In this document: positions 1 through 9,294 of the stretch, piece by piece
How positions within the stretch are numbered: position 1 is the first letter of the stretch
Layout of the letters: every line of letters begins with the position of its first letter
Assembly (NCBI RefSeq): GCF_021021415.1
Contig: NZ_JAINWJ010000033.1
Span: 1 to 64,000 of the forward strand
Length of the DNA: 64,000 nucleotides
From: Martelella mediterranea
Lineage (GTDB): Bacteria > Pseudomonadota > Alphaproteobacteria > Rhizobiales > Rhizobiaceae
Direction: 5' to 3'
Program-made: the position numbers and the translations under genes
The notes under the pieces: model-generated
What the model was told of the DNA's origin: nothing
Seen by the model: the letters and a program-made list of their open reading frames with translations, nothing else
Databases searched by the model: none

Positions 1-66
1 AGGATCAGAGACCAAACCATCAAACAGAGTTGATGACGCAGAACGTGGGAGACGTTTGTCCCCAAA

Positions 67-95
67 CTGAAAACGGGGCCCGAAGCCCCGTTTCG
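67..95 (-). terminator. Rho-independent terminator of the cytochrome c gene
   Basis: A 9-bp perfect stem (71-79 with 85-93) with a 5-nt loop is followed, reading the minus strand, by four T residues. It lies 12 bases past the stop codon of the minus-strand cytochrome c gene and there is no other gene end nearby. Confidence 0.75.
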
Positions 96-105
96 TCCAT
101 TCGTC

Positions 106-909
106 TTATTGAGACTGCTCGACCTCAGCCGCGCCGGGCGGGGTGGCCTCGGGGGTGTCGGTGGGTTCGGCCGTCTCGCTCTGCGGATTGGCAGGGCCCG
201 CATCGGCATCGCCAGCCGCCTCGTCCGTTGCCGCCGGAGCCGGTTCGTGACCCTGTGACGGCGGCGCTTCGTTGCCTTCGGTCGCCTCGACTGATCCGTC
301 GCCGGTTGCGGCACCGTCGTCGGTCGCAGCGCCATCTTCGGCCGCGGCGGCATCGTCTTCGGCCGGCGGCTCGGGGAACGGCACCGGATCGTTCGACATG
401 GTGCTGAGATAGGCGATCAGGTCTGCGCGGTCCTTGTCGGAGGAAAGGCCGGCAAAGCCCATGGCCGTGCCCGGGATATCCTTCTTCGGGGCCTTGATGA
501 AGGCGTCGAGATTCTCATAGGTCCACAGCTTGCTGCCGCCCTCGGAAAAATCCTGCATCGCGGCGGAATAGGAGAAACCCTCATGGCTGGCGATCGGGCG
601 GTCAACGATGTCCCAGAGGTTCGGACCCACCTTGTTGGGCCCGCCCTCGGTGTCGGTGTGACAGGCCTGACAGCGCTTGAAAACGCGCTCGCCGGCTTCG
701 GCATTGGCATCGACGAGCAGAACGGCGATCGGCGTTTCTTCCTCGACGGCCGGGGCGCCGCCGCCCGGGGTCTCCGCAACCTCGATGACAAAACCTTCCT
801 TTTCGGGATGGTGCGGGTCGAAGATCGCTTCTGAGATGAAAGATACCGTCATCAGGACGAAGACCGTCCCCAACAGGGCCGCAAGGACCATATTGAGATT
901 GAATTTCAT
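106..909 (-). CDS. cycM: Membrane-anchored c-type cytochrome (CycM-like)
   Basis: This is a class I cytochrome c carrying electrons at the periplasmic face of the membrane. Residues about 5-28 form an uncleaved N-terminal membrane anchor, then a linker leads to the haem site CQACH (about residues 80-84) and a distal Met ligand in an MGFAGL motif near residue 150. I chose the ATG at 909 because it begins the membrane segment and has an AGGGGAG ribosome site upstream; the longer frame has no such support. After the haem domain comes an unusual tail of about 85 residues rich in Ala, Asp, Glu and Pro. It is divergent from kdsB. The cytochrome call is firm; the exact gene name is by analogy with rhizobial membrane-bound cytochromes. 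Confidence 0.85.
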   Translation of the reverse strand: MKFNLNMVLAALLGTVFVLMTVSFISEAIFDPHHPEKEGFVIEVAETPGGGAPAVEEETPIAVLLVDANAEAGERVFKRCQACHTDTEGGPNKVGPNLWDIVDRPIASHEGFSYSAAMQDFSEGGSKLWTYENLDAFIKAPKKDIPGTAMGFAGLSSDKDRADLIAYLSTMSNDPVPFPEPPAEDDAAAAEDGAATDDGAATGDGSVEATEGNEAPPSQGHEPAPAATDEAAGDADAGPANPQSETAEPTDTPEATPPGAAEVEQSQ

Positions 910-1059
910 TGCGTTGCCGCTCCCCTTCCGTCCAGCCTCTCTACCGGACACCTTGCATTCTTGCAGAACCTATGTCTTTTGATGCCGCGATGCAACGCCG
1001 CATCGGCATGCACACCGGCCCGTCAGACTGTCAGTGGCAAATTAACGGAGAGCTTGCAA

Positions 1060-1815
1060 GTGGCGATCGACAAATCCGATGAAACGATCATTCTTATTCC
1101 CGCCCGGATGGCCTCCAGCCGCCTTCCCGGCAAGCCGCTGGCCGAGATCGCCGGCCGGCCGATGATCGTCCATGTCGCCGAACGCGCGCGCGAATCAGGC
1201 ATGGGCCGCGTCGTCGTGGCCGTCGATGACGAGGCCGTGTTCAAGGCGGTCGAGGCCGCCGGCTTCGAGGCGGTGATGACCGGCATGGCGCACCAGTCCG
1301 GCTCTGACCGCATTCACGAGGCGCTCGGCAAGGTGGATCCGGAGGGGCGCGCCCAACTGGTCGTCAACGTCCAGGGCGACCTGCCGACCCTCGACCCGGC
1401 GCTGATCAAGGCTTCGCTGGCCCCGCTTGCCGATCCCGCCGTCGACATCGCGACGCTCACCGTCGAGATCACCGACGAGGCCGAAAAGACCGCCTCGCAG
1501 GTGGTCAAGCTCGTCGGCTCACCGGTCGGGCCGACAAGGATGCGCGCGCTTTACTTTACCCGCGCGACCGCGCCATGGGGCGAAGGCCCGCTCTACCATC
1601 ACATAGGACTTTATACCTATCGGCGTTCGGCGCTCGAGCGCTTCGTCTCGCTGCCGGTCTCGCCGCTGGAAGGGCGCGAAAAGCTGGAGCAATTGCGCGC
1701 CCTTGAAGCCGGCATGCGCATCGATGCCGAGATCGTCAAAACCGTGCCGCTCGGCGTCGATACCGCCGAGGACCTCGCAAAGGCGCGCCGCATTCTGGAA
1801 GGTGTCACCTCATGA
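1060..1815 (+). CDS. kdsB: 3-deoxy-manno-octulosonate cytidylyltransferase
   Basis: KdsB joins CTP and Kdo to make CMP-Kdo for the inner core of lipopolysaccharide, in the cytosol. The N-terminal nucleotide motif [15 protein letters not shown], the VQGDLP segment and the C-terminal HIGLYTYRR and [16 protein letters not shown] motifs are all present. I start it at the GTG at 1060, which has a GGAG site 9 nt upstream and gives 251 residues, the normal family length; an ATG at 961 would add 33 residues of non-homologous sequence. Its stop overlaps the pheA start (ATGA), so the two are probably translated together. Confidence 0.95.
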   Translation: MAIDKSDETIILIPARMASSRLPGKPLAEIAGRPMIVHVAERARESGMGRVVVAVDDEAVFKAVEAAGFEAVMTGMAHQSGSDRIHEALGKVDPEGRAQLVVNVQGDLPTLDPALIKASLAPLADPAVDIATLTVEITDEAEKTASQVVKLVGSPVGPTRMRALYFTRATAPWGEGPLYHHIGLYTYRRSALERFVSLPVSPLEGREKLEQLRALEAGMRIDAEIVKTVPLGVDTAEDLAKARRILEGVTS

Positions 1816-2687
1816 TCATGAAAACCAACCGCATCTCGTTCCAGGGCGAATACGGCGCCAATTCCGACATGGCCTGCAGGGACATGTATCCCGACATGGA
1901 GCCGCTGCCGTGCAAGACCTTCGAGGATGCCTTCCTGGCGGTGGAAAACGGCGATGCCGATCTGGCGATGATCCCGATCGAGAACACGCTCGCCGGCCGC
2001 GTCGCCGATATCCATTACCAGCTTCCCGATTCGCACCTGTCGATCATCGGCGAATATTTCATGCCGATCCGCTTCCAGCTAATGGCGCTGCCGGGTGTGA
2101 AGCTCGATGATATCAAGACCGTTCACAGCCACATTCACGCCCTCGGCCAGTGCCGAAAGATCATTCGCCGCAACAAATGGAATGCGGTGATCGCCGGCGA
2201 TACGGCGGGGGCTGCCATGCTGGTGCAGGAAAAGGGCGACCGCACCATGGCGGCGCTGGCCCCGCGCCTTGCCGCCTCGCTCTACGGGCTCGATATCCTG
2301 GCCGAGAATGTCGAGGACAGTGAGAGCAACATCACGCGGTTCGTGATTCTGTCCGACAAGGCGAAGCGGGCGGAACGCAACGGCGAAAACCGCACGATCG
2401 TGACCACCTTCATCTTCAACGTCCGCAATATTCCAGCCGCGCTCTACAAGGCGCTTGGCGGTTTTGCCACCAACGGCATCAACATGACCAAGCTGGAAAG
2501 CTACCAGATCGGCGGCAAGTTCATCGCCACCCAGTTCTATGCCGATATCGAGGGCCATCCCGATGACCCGGCCGTGGCGCGGGCGCTGGAGGAACTCGAA
2601 TTCTTCACCGAGAAGGTGCGCATCCTGGGCGTCTATGAAGGCCACCCGATGCGCCGTCACCTGCAGTCGCTGGACGACATTTCGTAG
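1812..2687 (+). CDS. pheA: Prephenate dehydratase
   Basis: This monofunctional enzyme converts prephenate to phenylpyruvate in phenylalanine synthesis. The N-terminal catalytic domain opens with [10 protein letters not shown] and ends in the SNITRF motif that contains the catalytic Thr. The last 90 or so residues form an ACT regulatory domain, with [15 protein letters not shown] as the phenylalanine-binding segment. There is no chorismate mutase domain. The ATG at 1812 overlaps the kdsB stop by 3 nt and has GGAAGGTG upstream. At 291 residues it matches the alphaproteobacterial form. Confidence 0.95.
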   Translation: MIMKTNRISFQGEYGANSDMACRDMYPDMEPLPCKTFEDAFLAVENGDADLAMIPIENTLAGRVADIHYQLPDSHLSIIGEYFMPIRFQLMALPGVKLDDIKTVHSHIHALGQCRKIIRRNKWNAVIAGDTAGAAMLVQEKGDRTMAALAPRLAASLYGLDILAENVEDSESNITRFVILSDKAKRAERNGENRTIVTTFIFNVRNIPAALYKALGGFATNGINMTKLESYQIGGKFIATQFYADIEGHPDDPAVARALEELEFFTEKVRILGVYEGHPMRRHLQSLDDIS

Positions 2688-2694
2688 GCGCCAG

Positions 2695-2724
2695 GCCCCG
2701 GACGGCTGCCGCCCGGGGCTTTTG
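2695..2724 (+). terminator. Terminator of kdsB-pheA
   Basis: A 7-bp GC stem (2695-2701 with 2713-2719) is followed by TTTT, 8 bases after the pheA stop and immediately before the end of the convergent VOC gene. Confidence 0.7.
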
Positions 2725-2727
2725 GCC

Positions 2728-3102
2728 TCAATTATCCGGCTGGCAGACGCGGATGCGGTGGCCGTCTGGATCGGCGATCACGAATGTCGGGCCGAACGCG
2801 GCGGTCACCAATGGCTGGAGGATGGTCATCCCGTCCAGTTTCACACGGTCATACAACGCCTCGACGCCGCCCTCGCCGGCCGCCATGATGCCGATTTCGG
2901 CCGATCCCGGCCCGCCCTCCGCCGGCGGATGCGCCGTCGACTTGCGCCACAGGCCGAGTGTCATGCCGGCATCGGTAGTGAGCGATGAAAAGCCGTCGGA
3001 AAGCGCCATCGGCTTCAATCCGAGAAAATCGGCGTAAAATTGCGCGCTCGCCTTCGGATCTTCGACATAGAGAACGACAAGGTTGAGAGGCAGTGCGGTC
3101 AT
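2728..3102 (-). CDS. VOC (glyoxalase/dioxygenase) family protein
   Basis: A 124-residue single vicinal-oxygen-chelate unit. It starts with the family's LVVLYVEDPKASAQFY strand-helix and ends with FVIADPDGHRIRVC, the usual C-terminal strand with a potential metal ligand. Substrate cannot be told: members include glyoxalases, fosfomycin and bleomycin resistance proteins. A GAAGGAG site precedes the ATG. It lies downstream of a WYL-type regulator on the same strand (72-base gap), which may control it. Confidence 0.8.
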   Translation of the reverse strand: MTALPLNLVVLYVEDPKASAQFYADFLGLKPMALSDGFSSLTTDAGMTLGLWRKSTAHPPAEGGPGSAEIGIMAAGEGGVEALYDRVKLDGMTILQPLVTAAFGPTFVIADPDGHRIRVCQPDN

Positions 3103-3174
3103 TGGGTTTCTCCTTCGTTTGCGGGAACGAGGAGAGCCTTAAGGCCTGCCGGTGACAGGTTCTGTCAGCAGCCT

Positions 3175-3861
3175 TCACGTATAATTCATCGTCCGCCGCC
3201 ATTCGGCCAGCAGCGCCGCGCGGCGTTTCGGGTAGCGCTCGCCGGGCTCCGTCATGCTTGCGATCCGGTCGGTGCGGAAATGCCGGAAATCCTGACGCAA
3301 CTCGCACCAGCCGAGAACCACACGCACGCTCTCGAAATAGGCCAGGCCGAAAGGCCAGATGATCCTGCGGGTGATCGCGCCGGCCTCATCGCTGTAGCCG
3401 ATCTCGAGCTTTCGCTCATGGCGGATCGCGCTTCGAAGCGCCGGGATATCGGTCTTCTCCTCGACAAGCGGGCGCGGACCGATGATCAGCGCCGTTTCAT
3501 CCACCGCATCGCAGAGCGCGGGCGGCAGCACGGCTGTGATCTTGGCAAGGGCGGCCGCGGCGGCTTCGGAAAGCTTGGCATCGGTGGATCTTGCCACCCA
3601 GCGGCTGCCGAGCACCAGCGCCTCGATCTCCTCCTGCGAGAACATCATCGGCGGCAACAGGAAGCCCGGACGCAGCACATAGCCGACGCCCGCCTCGCCC
3701 TCGATCGCGGCGCCCTGCGCCCTCAGGCTCGCGATATCGCGGTAAAGCGTTCGAAGGCTGATGCCGAGTTCATCGGCAAGGCTGCTGCCTGAAACCGGAT
3801 AGCGATGGCCGCGCAGAACCTGCAAGAGCGCCAGCAGCCGTTCCGAACGCGAGCCGGCCAC
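3175..3861 (-). CDS. YafY-type HTH and WYL domain transcriptional regulator
   Basis: The first 65 residues form a winged HTH_11 domain (RSERLLALLQVLRGHRYPVS, then LADELGISLRTLYRDI as recognition region). The second half is a WYL ligand-sensing domain, recognisable from LEIGYSDEAGAITRRIIWPFGL and WCELRQDFRHFRTDRI. Start is a GTG 2 nt after the nudC stop, so it is read from the nudC transcript. Its target is probably the adjacent VOC gene; that is inferred from position only. Confidence 0.88.
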   Translation of the reverse strand: MAGSRSERLLALLQVLRGHRYPVSGSSLADELGISLRTLYRDIASLRAQGAAIEGEAGVGYVLRPGFLLPPMMFSQEEIEALVLGSRWVARSTDAKLSEAAAAALAKITAVLPPALCDAVDETALIIGPRPLVEEKTDIPALRSAIRHERKLEIGYSDEAGAITRRIIWPFGLAYFESVRVVLGWCELRQDFRHFRTDRIASMTEPGERYPKRRAALLAEWRRTMNYT

Positions 3862-3863
3862 CG

Positions 3864-4817
3864 CTATTTCCAGTCGAGGAAATCGCGCACCAAGCGGAAT
3901 GCGATCGCGCCTTCCGCCGGCGCGTTGATGCCGTCGGGATGCGTGCCGTCAACGATTGCCGCAAGCTCGTCGCGCGAAAACCAGCGACAGTCTTCAAGCT
4001 CGGCGTCATCCGGGCTGATATCGAAGTTTTCCGCCCTGCCGTAGCAACCGAGCATCAGCGAATGCGGCATCGGCCAGGGTTGGGAGGCGTGATAACGTAC
4101 CGCACCGACGCGGATGCCGGATTCCTCCAGCGTCTCGCGCCGCACCGCGTCCTCGACGGTCTCGCCGGGCTCCAGAAAGCCGGCGAGGCAGGAATAGCGG
4201 CCGGCCGGGAAATGCGGGCTGCGCCCCAGCAGCACACGGTCGCCGGCCTCATCCACGATCAGCATGATCACCACCGGATCGGTGCGCGGAAACATCATGT
4301 TGCCGCAGGCCGTGCATTCGCGGCGGAAGCCGCCGGCGGCCGACTTCGACGGCGAACCGCAGCGCCCGCAAAAGCGGTGATTGTCGATCCAGGCGTTGAG
4401 GCTGACGGCGAGCGCGAAGGCGCCGAGCGTGGCGCGATCGAGCATGCTTTCGCTGTAGGCGGCACGGGTGGTGAGCGCCTTCAGATGCCCCGGCAGGGCT
4501 TCGGGGTCGAGACCGAGCTTGATCGAGATTAGCGGCGCGCCGGAGGGCTCGCGGCCGAGCAGGATCGCGCTTTCGGGATCGGGAGAATAAGACGCCAGCT
4601 CATAGCGGGCGAAATAGGGATCGAGCACCTGACGCTCATGCTTGACGATCCCCTTGCCGCCGGCAAAGCCGAAAAAACGGGCATTGGGTTCGGCGGCGGC
4701 TTTTTCCAGCGTCTCCTCATCGCGGTGTTCGCTGTCGCGGATGATCCGGCAGCCGGCAAAGGCGGTCAGCGCGCTCGGATCCTCGTGCGGGCCGGCCTTG
4801 AAGAACAGTGATGTCAT
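3864..4817 (-). CDS. nudC: NADH pyrophosphatase (Nudix)
   Basis: NudC hydrolyses NAD(H) to NMN(H) and AMP and can remove NAD caps from RNA. Four Cys at about 150, 153, 168 and 171 form the zinc ribbon, the Nudix box GFLEPGETVEDAVRRETLEE begins near residue 213, and the family-specific SQPWPMP motif follows near 245. The 317-residue length is normal. Its start overlaps the end of the HIT gene by 4 nt, so HIT, nudC and the WYL regulator appear to be one transcript. Confidence 0.93.
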   Translation of the reverse strand: MTSLFFKAGPHEDPSALTAFAGCRIIRDSEHRDEETLEKAAAEPNARFFGFAGGKGIVKHERQVLDPYFARYELASYSPDPESAILLGREPSGAPLISIKLGLDPEALPGHLKALTTRAAYSESMLDRATLGAFALAVSLNAWIDNHRFCGRCGSPSKSAAGGFRRECTACGNMMFPRTDPVVIMLIVDEAGDRVLLGRSPHFPAGRYSCLAGFLEPGETVEDAVRRETLEESGIRVGAVRYHASQPWPMPHSLMLGCYGRAENFDISPDDAELEDCRWFSRDELAAIVDGTHPDGINAPAEGAIAFRLVRDFLDWK

Positions 4818-5221
4818 GCCATTGCCTCTGCAATCTTGCGCGCCAGGGCCGCGCAGTCGTCATCGGAGCGCGGCTCCCGCGTGCCGTAGCCCCAGATCGG
4901 CCCCGGCCAGTTGGCATCGCCCTCGAACCGGGCGACGACATGGACATGAAGCTGGCGCACCATGTTGCCGATCGCCGCGATATTGATCTTGGTCGCGCCG
5001 GTGACGGTTTTCAGCGCCTTTGCCGCCTCGTTGACCTCGAAGGTCAGCATGGTCTGGTCGAGCGGCGCCAGATCGAACATCTCCTCGATCCCGGCGCGCT
5101 GCGGCACCGCCAGCAGCCAGGGCCAGCGCGCGTCGCGCATCAGCCGCAACTGGCAAAGCCCGAGATCGGCGATCGCCATGCTGTCGCGCTCAAGACGCGG
5201 ATCGATCTGAAATTCCTGCAT
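4814..5221 (-). CDS. HIT family protein
   Basis: Histidine-triad nucleotide hydrolase or transferase of about 135 residues. The active-site region reads QLHVHVVARF, matching the H-phi-H-phi-H consensus only partly: the third His of the triad is replaced, as in the HIT-like subfamily common in alphaproteobacteria. I use the ATG at 5221 because GAAGGA lies 5 nt upstream; a TTG five codons earlier is possible. It heads the HIT-nudC-WYL unit. Confidence 0.85.
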   Translation of the reverse strand: MQEFQIDPRLERDSMAIADLGLCQLRLMRDARWPWLLAVPQRAGIEEMFDLAPLDQTMLTFEVNEAAKALKTVTGATKINIAAIGNMVRQLHVHVVARFEGDANWPGPIWGYGTREPRSDDDCAALARKIAEAMA

Positions 5222-5338
5222 GTCGTTCCTTCGCAATGACTCGCTCCATCTGTATCAAATGGGACGAAGACGGCAAATGCCAATCCGCAGCGCCGAGGCG
5301 CACTGCAATCCTTAAGCCAGATTTTTTCGCCGGCAAGC

Positions 5339-5366
5339 TTGCATTCACCGGCCGAATTGACGATAT
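5339..5366 (+). promoter_or_regulatory. Candidate promoter of the SRP RNA gene
   Basis: TTGCAT at 5339-5344 and CGATAT at 5361-5366 are separated by 16 nt and end about 8 nt before the RNA. The -10 is a weak match, so this is tentative. Confidence 0.35.
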
Positions 5367-5374
5367 GTCCGGAC

Positions 5375-5470
5375 GGGAGGCTGGTGGTGGACGTGCCACT
5401 CGCCAACCGGGTCAGGTCCGGAAGGAAGCAGCCCCAACGAGCTGTGTACGGGTCATCGTGCCGGCCTCCC
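5375..5470 (+). ncRNA. ffs: Signal recognition particle 4.5S RNA
   Basis: The universally conserved SRP domain IV core, GGTCAGGTCCGGAAGG followed by AAGCAGCC, is at about 5410-5433. The outer ends pair: 5375-5384 (GGGAGGCTGG) with 5461-5470 (CCGGCCTCCC), with one G-U pair, giving a single long hairpin of about 96 nt, the size expected for Gram-negative 4.5S RNA. It pairs with Ffh to direct membrane proteins to the translocon. Exact ends are estimated from the stem. Confidence 0.95.
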
Positions 5471-5500
5471 ACCTTATCGACGGATCGTTCCGGAGACGCC

Positions 5501-5971
5501 ATGAGCCTTGAAAGCGTGCGCGCCCATCTCGACACGGCAGCCCCCGACATCGACATCATCGAGACCGAAGCCTCCAGCGCCACGGTGGAAGAGGCAGCAA
5601 ACGCCCATAACGTCGCCCCCGCCCAGATTGCCAAGACGCTCTCCTTCAGCGTGAAGGATGACGTGTTTCTGCTGGTCGCGCGCGGCGACGCGCGAATCGA
5701 CAACAAGAAGGCCAAGACAGCCTTTGGCGGCAAGGTGAAAATGCTGCCGCTCGAAGACGTCGAGGCAATCACCGGCCACCCGGTCGGCGGCGTCTGTCCC
5801 TTCGGCCTCGCAAGCCCGATCCGGGTTTACTGCGACGAAAGCCTGAAGGCGTTCGACGAGGTGGTGCCGGCGGCGGGCTCCCGCAATGCGGCGATCCGGA
5901 TTGCGCCCGACAGGCTTGCCGAAATCACCGGCGCGGACTGGGTCGATGTCTGTGCCGGGCCCGCAGCCTGA
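5501..5971 (+). CDS. YbaK/EbsC-type aminoacyl-tRNA deacylase
   Basis: A 156-residue free-standing editing domain that hydrolyses mischarged tRNA, typically Cys-tRNA(Pro) or Ala-tRNA(Pro). Family marks are QIAKTLSFSV, the VARGDARIDNKK segment with the conserved Lys, and GHPVGGVCPFGL. The ATG at 5501 has GGAG 5-6 nt upstream; a longer frame from 5339 would run through the SRP RNA and is not real. A second, different deacylase (PrdX family) is encoded at 34.7-35.2 kb. Confidence 0.88.
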   Translation: MSLESVRAHLDTAAPDIDIIETEASSATVEEAANAHNVAPAQIAKTLSFSVKDDVFLLVARGDARIDNKKAKTAFGGKVKMLPLEDVEAITGHPVGGVCPFGLASPIRVYCDESLKAFDEVVPAAGSRNAAIRIAPDRLAEITGADWVDVCAGPAA

Positions 5972-6098
5972 CTTCGGCTTCAGAAATTCTGTGCATTTCG
6001 CCGAAAGCTCTGCCAGACTGAGCCGCACTCTGTGACAGGGCCGCACGGCTTGGGCTATTGTTGAAATCCCGGTCGAAAACCGGACAGGAAAGGTGGCA

Positions 6099-7970
6099 AT
6101 GGCCGAGAACGAACAGCAGCGCGAAAAAGACGCCGGATACCGCGTTCTGGCGCGCAAGTACCGTCCGAAGGATTTCTCCGACCTGATGGTCGGCCAGGAG
6201 GCGATGGTGCGCACGCTGACCAACGCCTTCGAGACCGGCCGCATTGCCCAGGCCTATATGCTGACCGGGGTGCGCGGCGTCGGCAAGACCACCACCGCCC
6301 GGATTCTCGCTCGCGGCCTCAATTACAAGACAGATACCGTCGACAAGCCGACGATCGAGCTGAAGGAAATCGGCGAGCACTGCCAGGCGATCATGGAAGG
6401 CCGTCATGTCGACGTGATCGAGATGGACGCCGCCTCCCATACCGGCATCGACGATATCCGCGAGATCATCGACCAGGTGCGCTACCGGCCCTCGACCGCG
6501 CGCTACAAGGTCTACATCATCGACGAGGTGCACATGCTCTCCAACCAGGCCTTCAACGGCCTGCTGAAGACGCTGGAAGAGCCGCCCGAGCATGTGAAAT
6601 TCATCTTCGCCACCACCGAAATCCGGAAAGTGCCGATCACGGTGCTGTCGCGCTGCCAGCGCTTCGACCTGCGCCGCATTCCGGCCGCCGATCTGGTGCG
6701 GCTGTTTTCCACGATTGCCGCCAAGGAAGGCGTCGAGATCGAGGACGAGGCGGTGCAGATGATCGCCCGCGCCGCCGAGGGCTCGGCCCGCGACGGGCTG
6801 TCGCTGCTCGACCAGGCGATTTCGCATGGCAGCGGCCATGTGGAAGCATCCGCCGTGCGCGCCATGCTGGGCCTTGCCGACCGCGCCAGAATCGTTGACC
6901 TGTTCGGCCATATCGTGACCGGCGACGTCGCCGCGGCGCTGGCCGAATTCCAGTCGCAGTACGAGGCCGGGGCCAATCCCGTGGTCGTGCTCAATGATCT
7001 GGCCGATTTCACCCATCTGGTCACGCGGCTGAAATATGTGCCGGAGGGCGCGGAAGACGTGTCGCTGAGCGAGATCGAACGCACCGCGGGCACCGGCTTT
7101 GCCGAAAAGGTCGCGGTCTCCGCGCTGTCGCGAATCTGGCAGATGCTGCTGAAGGGCATTCCCGAGACCGAAAACGCCGCCCGCCCGCTGGGCGCAGCCG
7201 AAATGGTGCTGATCCGGTTGGCGCACGCCGCAAGCCTGCCCTCGCCGGAAGACGCCGCCCGCAGGCTGCTGGCGCTGGAGGAAGGCGGCGCTGCTGCGGC
7301 CCCATCATCCGCGCCGCCGGCAGGTCGCCCGCAGGCCGGCGGCTCCGGAAGCGCCAATGCCGTTTCCGCCCGCCAGACCGGCGAAGCGCCCCGTCAATCC
7401 GCGACCGTTACCATGCTGCATCCGCAAAGCGCCGAGGCCCGCCAACCGGAGATCGCGCCGCAGCCGGAAACCGTGGAGCCCGAACCGGAGCCCGCCCCCG
7501 AACCACAGAAGACCTCGGCGATCAAGTCGCTGCAGGACATTACAGACCTTTGCTCGAAGAACCGCGCGATCAAGATGCGCTCGGAAATCCGCAATTTCGT
7601 GCGGCTGGTGCGGCTTGAGCCCGGCCGGCTGGAGGTCAACCTTCTGCCCGGCACATCCGCGACCTTCCTCAACGATCTCGGCGCGAAGCTTCGGGAATGG
7701 ACCGGCGAAAGCTGGTTCGTCAGCCTCAGCAAGGAGGCCGGCGCGCCGACGCTGCTGGAGGCCGAGGAGGCCGAGCGCGAGCAGCGCTTCCGCGATGCCC
7801 GCGAGGACCCGGAGATCGCCGCGATCCTGAAATTCTTCCCCGGCGCGGAAATCCGCGATGTCCGGGTGCGCGCCGAAACGGAAACGGCCGACACGGCGGA
7901 GAGCGACGCGCCCGACGCCGCCATGAACGAAGACGGCGACGTGCTGCCGGAAGACGATATCGACGAATAG
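6099..7970 (+). CDS. dnaX: DNA polymerase III subunit tau
   Basis: Clamp-loader ATPase of the replisome. Walker A is GVRGVGKTT (residues about 57-65), Walker B is VYIIDEVHML, sensor/arginine finger region is VLSRCQRFDLRRI, and the C-terminal third carries the Pro/Glu-rich linker and tau tail. The four-Cys zinc module of E. coli DnaX is absent, only one Cys remaining near GEHCQAIMEG, as is usual in alphaproteobacteria. I chose ATG 6099, which has GGAAAGG upstream, over a GTG two codons earlier. No obvious programmed frameshift site was seen. Followed directly by ybaB. Confidence 0.95.
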   Translation: MAENEQQREKDAGYRVLARKYRPKDFSDLMVGQEAMVRTLTNAFETGRIAQAYMLTGVRGVGKTTTARILARGLNYKTDTVDKPTIELKEIGEHCQAIMEGRHVDVIEMDAASHTGIDDIREIIDQVRYRPSTARYKVYIIDEVHMLSNQAFNGLLKTLEEPPEHVKFIFATTEIRKVPITVLSRCQRFDLRRIPAADLVRLFSTIAAKEGVEIEDEAVQMIARAAEGSARDGLSLLDQAISHGSGHVEASAVRAMLGLADRARIVDLFGHIVTGDVAAALAEFQSQYEAGANPVVVLNDLADFTHLVTRLKYVPEGAEDVSLSEIERTAGTGFAEKVAVSALSRIWQMLLKGIPETENAARPLGAAEMVLIRLAHAASLPSPEDAARRLLALEEGGAAAAPSSAPPAGRPQAGGSGSANAVSARQTGEAPRQSATVTMLHPQSAEARQPEIAPQPETVEPEPEPAPEPQKTSAIKSLQDITDLCSKNRAIKMRSEIRNFVRLVRLEPGRLEVNLLPGTSATFLNDLGAKLREWTGESWFVSLSKEAGAPTLLEAEEAEREQRFRDAREDPEIAAILKFFPGAEIRDVRVRAETETADTAESDAPDAAMNEDGDVLPEDDIDE

Positions 7971-7992
7971 AAACAACATTCAAGGAGATGAC

Positions 7993-8316
7993 ATGCGCGA
8001 TCTGATGGGCATGATGGGCAAGGTCAAGGAAATGCAGGCCAAGATGGAGCAGCTGCAGGAAGAGATCGCGGCCGCCCGCGTGGAAGGCGTTTCCGGCGGC
8101 GGCATGGTGCAGATCGAAATGACCGGCAAGGGCGACATGCTGTCGATCAAGATCGATCCGAGCCTGCTTAACGGCGACGAGGCCGAGATGCTGGAAGACC
8201 TGATCGTCGCCGCCCACCGCGACGCCAAGGACCGCGCCAGCGAGAAGGCGGAGGAAATGACCAAGGAACTGACCGCCGGCCTGCCGATCCCGCCCGGCAT
8301 GAAGCTGCCGTTCTGA
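7993..8316 (+). CDS. ybaB: YbaB/EbfC family nucleoid-associated protein
   Basis: A 107-residue DNA-binding protein of the YbaB family that acts as a dimer on the nucleoid. It opens with MRDLMGMMGKVKEMQAKMEQ and contains the GGGMVQIEMTGKG signature. A strong AAGGAG site lies 6 nt before the ATG. The dnaX-ybaB-recR order is widely conserved; here a LysE gene sits between ybaB and recR. Confidence 0.95.
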   Translation: MRDLMGMMGKVKEMQAKMEQLQEEIAAARVEGVSGGGMVQIEMTGKGDMLSIKIDPSLLNGDEAEMLEDLIVAAHRDAKDRASEKAEEMTKELTAGLPIPPGMKLPF

Positions 8317-8326
8317 GGACAGCGCC

Positions 8327-8938
8327 ATGACGCTCGGCGCGCTCGCCCTGTTCGCCATCACGCTGTTCGTCGCCGCCGGCTCTCCAGGGCCGAGCGTGGC
8401 AGCCCTCGTCGCCCGCGTCTTGTCGCGCGGGCACCGCGACGTGCTGCCGTTTCTGGCGGCGATGTGGCTGGGCGAGGCGCTGTGGCTGACGTTGGCGGTG
8501 TTCGGGCTGGCGGCCGTGGCAACCGCATTCCACGGCGTGTTCGTGGCGATCAAATGGGCGGGCGTAGCCTATCTTGTGTGGCTTGCCTGGAAGATGTGGT
8601 TCGCAAAGACAGAGACCGCCGGCGAGGAATTGCCGCAGGCAAGCTCCGGCTGGAAGATGTTTCTCACCGGCATCAGCATCACCATCGGCAATCCCAAGAT
8701 CATGATGTTCTATGTGGCGCTGCTGCCGACGATCCTCGATCTCGCAAGCGTCACCCTTGTCGGCTGGCTGGAACTCACCGTCACCCTGCTGCTGGTGCTC
8801 GCCGTCATCGATCTCGCATGGGTGTTCTTGGCCGCCAGGGCCCGCCGCCTGCTGAAAAGCCCCCGCGCCATGAAGATCGCCAACCGCCTCAGCGCCGGCA
8901 TGATCGGCGGCGCCGCCGTGGCGATCGCGACGCGGTAA
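8327..8938 (+). CDS. LysE/RhtB family amino acid exporter
   Basis: An inner-membrane exporter of 203 residues with about six hydrophobic segments. The family motif GSPGPSVAALVARVLSRG follows the first helix and the PGP motif is intact; GNPKIMMFYVALLP is the second conserved motif. Substrate (Lys, Thr, homoserine lactone or other) cannot be assigned. It begins 10 nt after ybaB with GAGGA upstream, so is in the dnaX operon. Confidence 0.9.
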   Translation: MTLGALALFAITLFVAAGSPGPSVAALVARVLSRGHRDVLPFLAAMWLGEALWLTLAVFGLAAVATAFHGVFVAIKWAGVAYLVWLAWKMWFAKTETAGEELPQASSGWKMFLTGISITIGNPKIMMFYVALLPTILDLASVTLVGWLELTVTLLLVLAVIDLAWVFLAARARRLLKSPRAMKIANRLSAGMIGGAAVAIATR

Positions 8939-8974
8939 AGCGGGAAATGGCTGAGCCCTTTCGGTTTGCGTGAG

Positions 8975-9130
8975 CCCCCCCTCATCCGGCCTTCGGCCAC
9001 CTTCTCCCCTCAGGGGAGAAGGGGCGACGCTCCGCGTTTTATGCTGGTAATCGTCGGTCACTCAGAGCATCCCACACGCTCCCCCTCTCCCCGTGGGGAG
9101 AGGGTGGCGCGAATGCGCCGGGTGAGGGAG
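8975..9130. repeat. RIME-like palindromic intergenic element, copy 1
   Basis: The gap between lysE and recR (8939-9294) has no gene. It holds an inverted element of about 156 bp. Its left end reads CCCTCATCCGGC and the right end GCCGGGTGAGGG, inverted. Each arm has its own hairpin: 9001-9009 with 9013-9021, and 9083-9092 with 9095-9104. The style matches rhizobial RIME repeats, and a related copy is at 22179-22330. Confidence 0.75.
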
Positions 9131-9294
9131 CGGCGCCTGCCGTCAGCCCCCGATCTTCGCCTTGTTCTCGGGGGTGAGCGGGTAAGGTCCGCAACACGAC
9201 CGGACCATCAAAGCAGGTGTGGAATTGACGACAGTCCTTTCTCCCACGCCGGATAATGTTTCCATTGCCCGCCGCAATCGGATAAAGCGCACTC

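Noticed and set aside
5925-7226. A 433-codon minus-strand frame opposite dnaX
   Set aside because: His/Gly/Arg-rich shadow of GC-rich coding DNA; no domain, no start signal.
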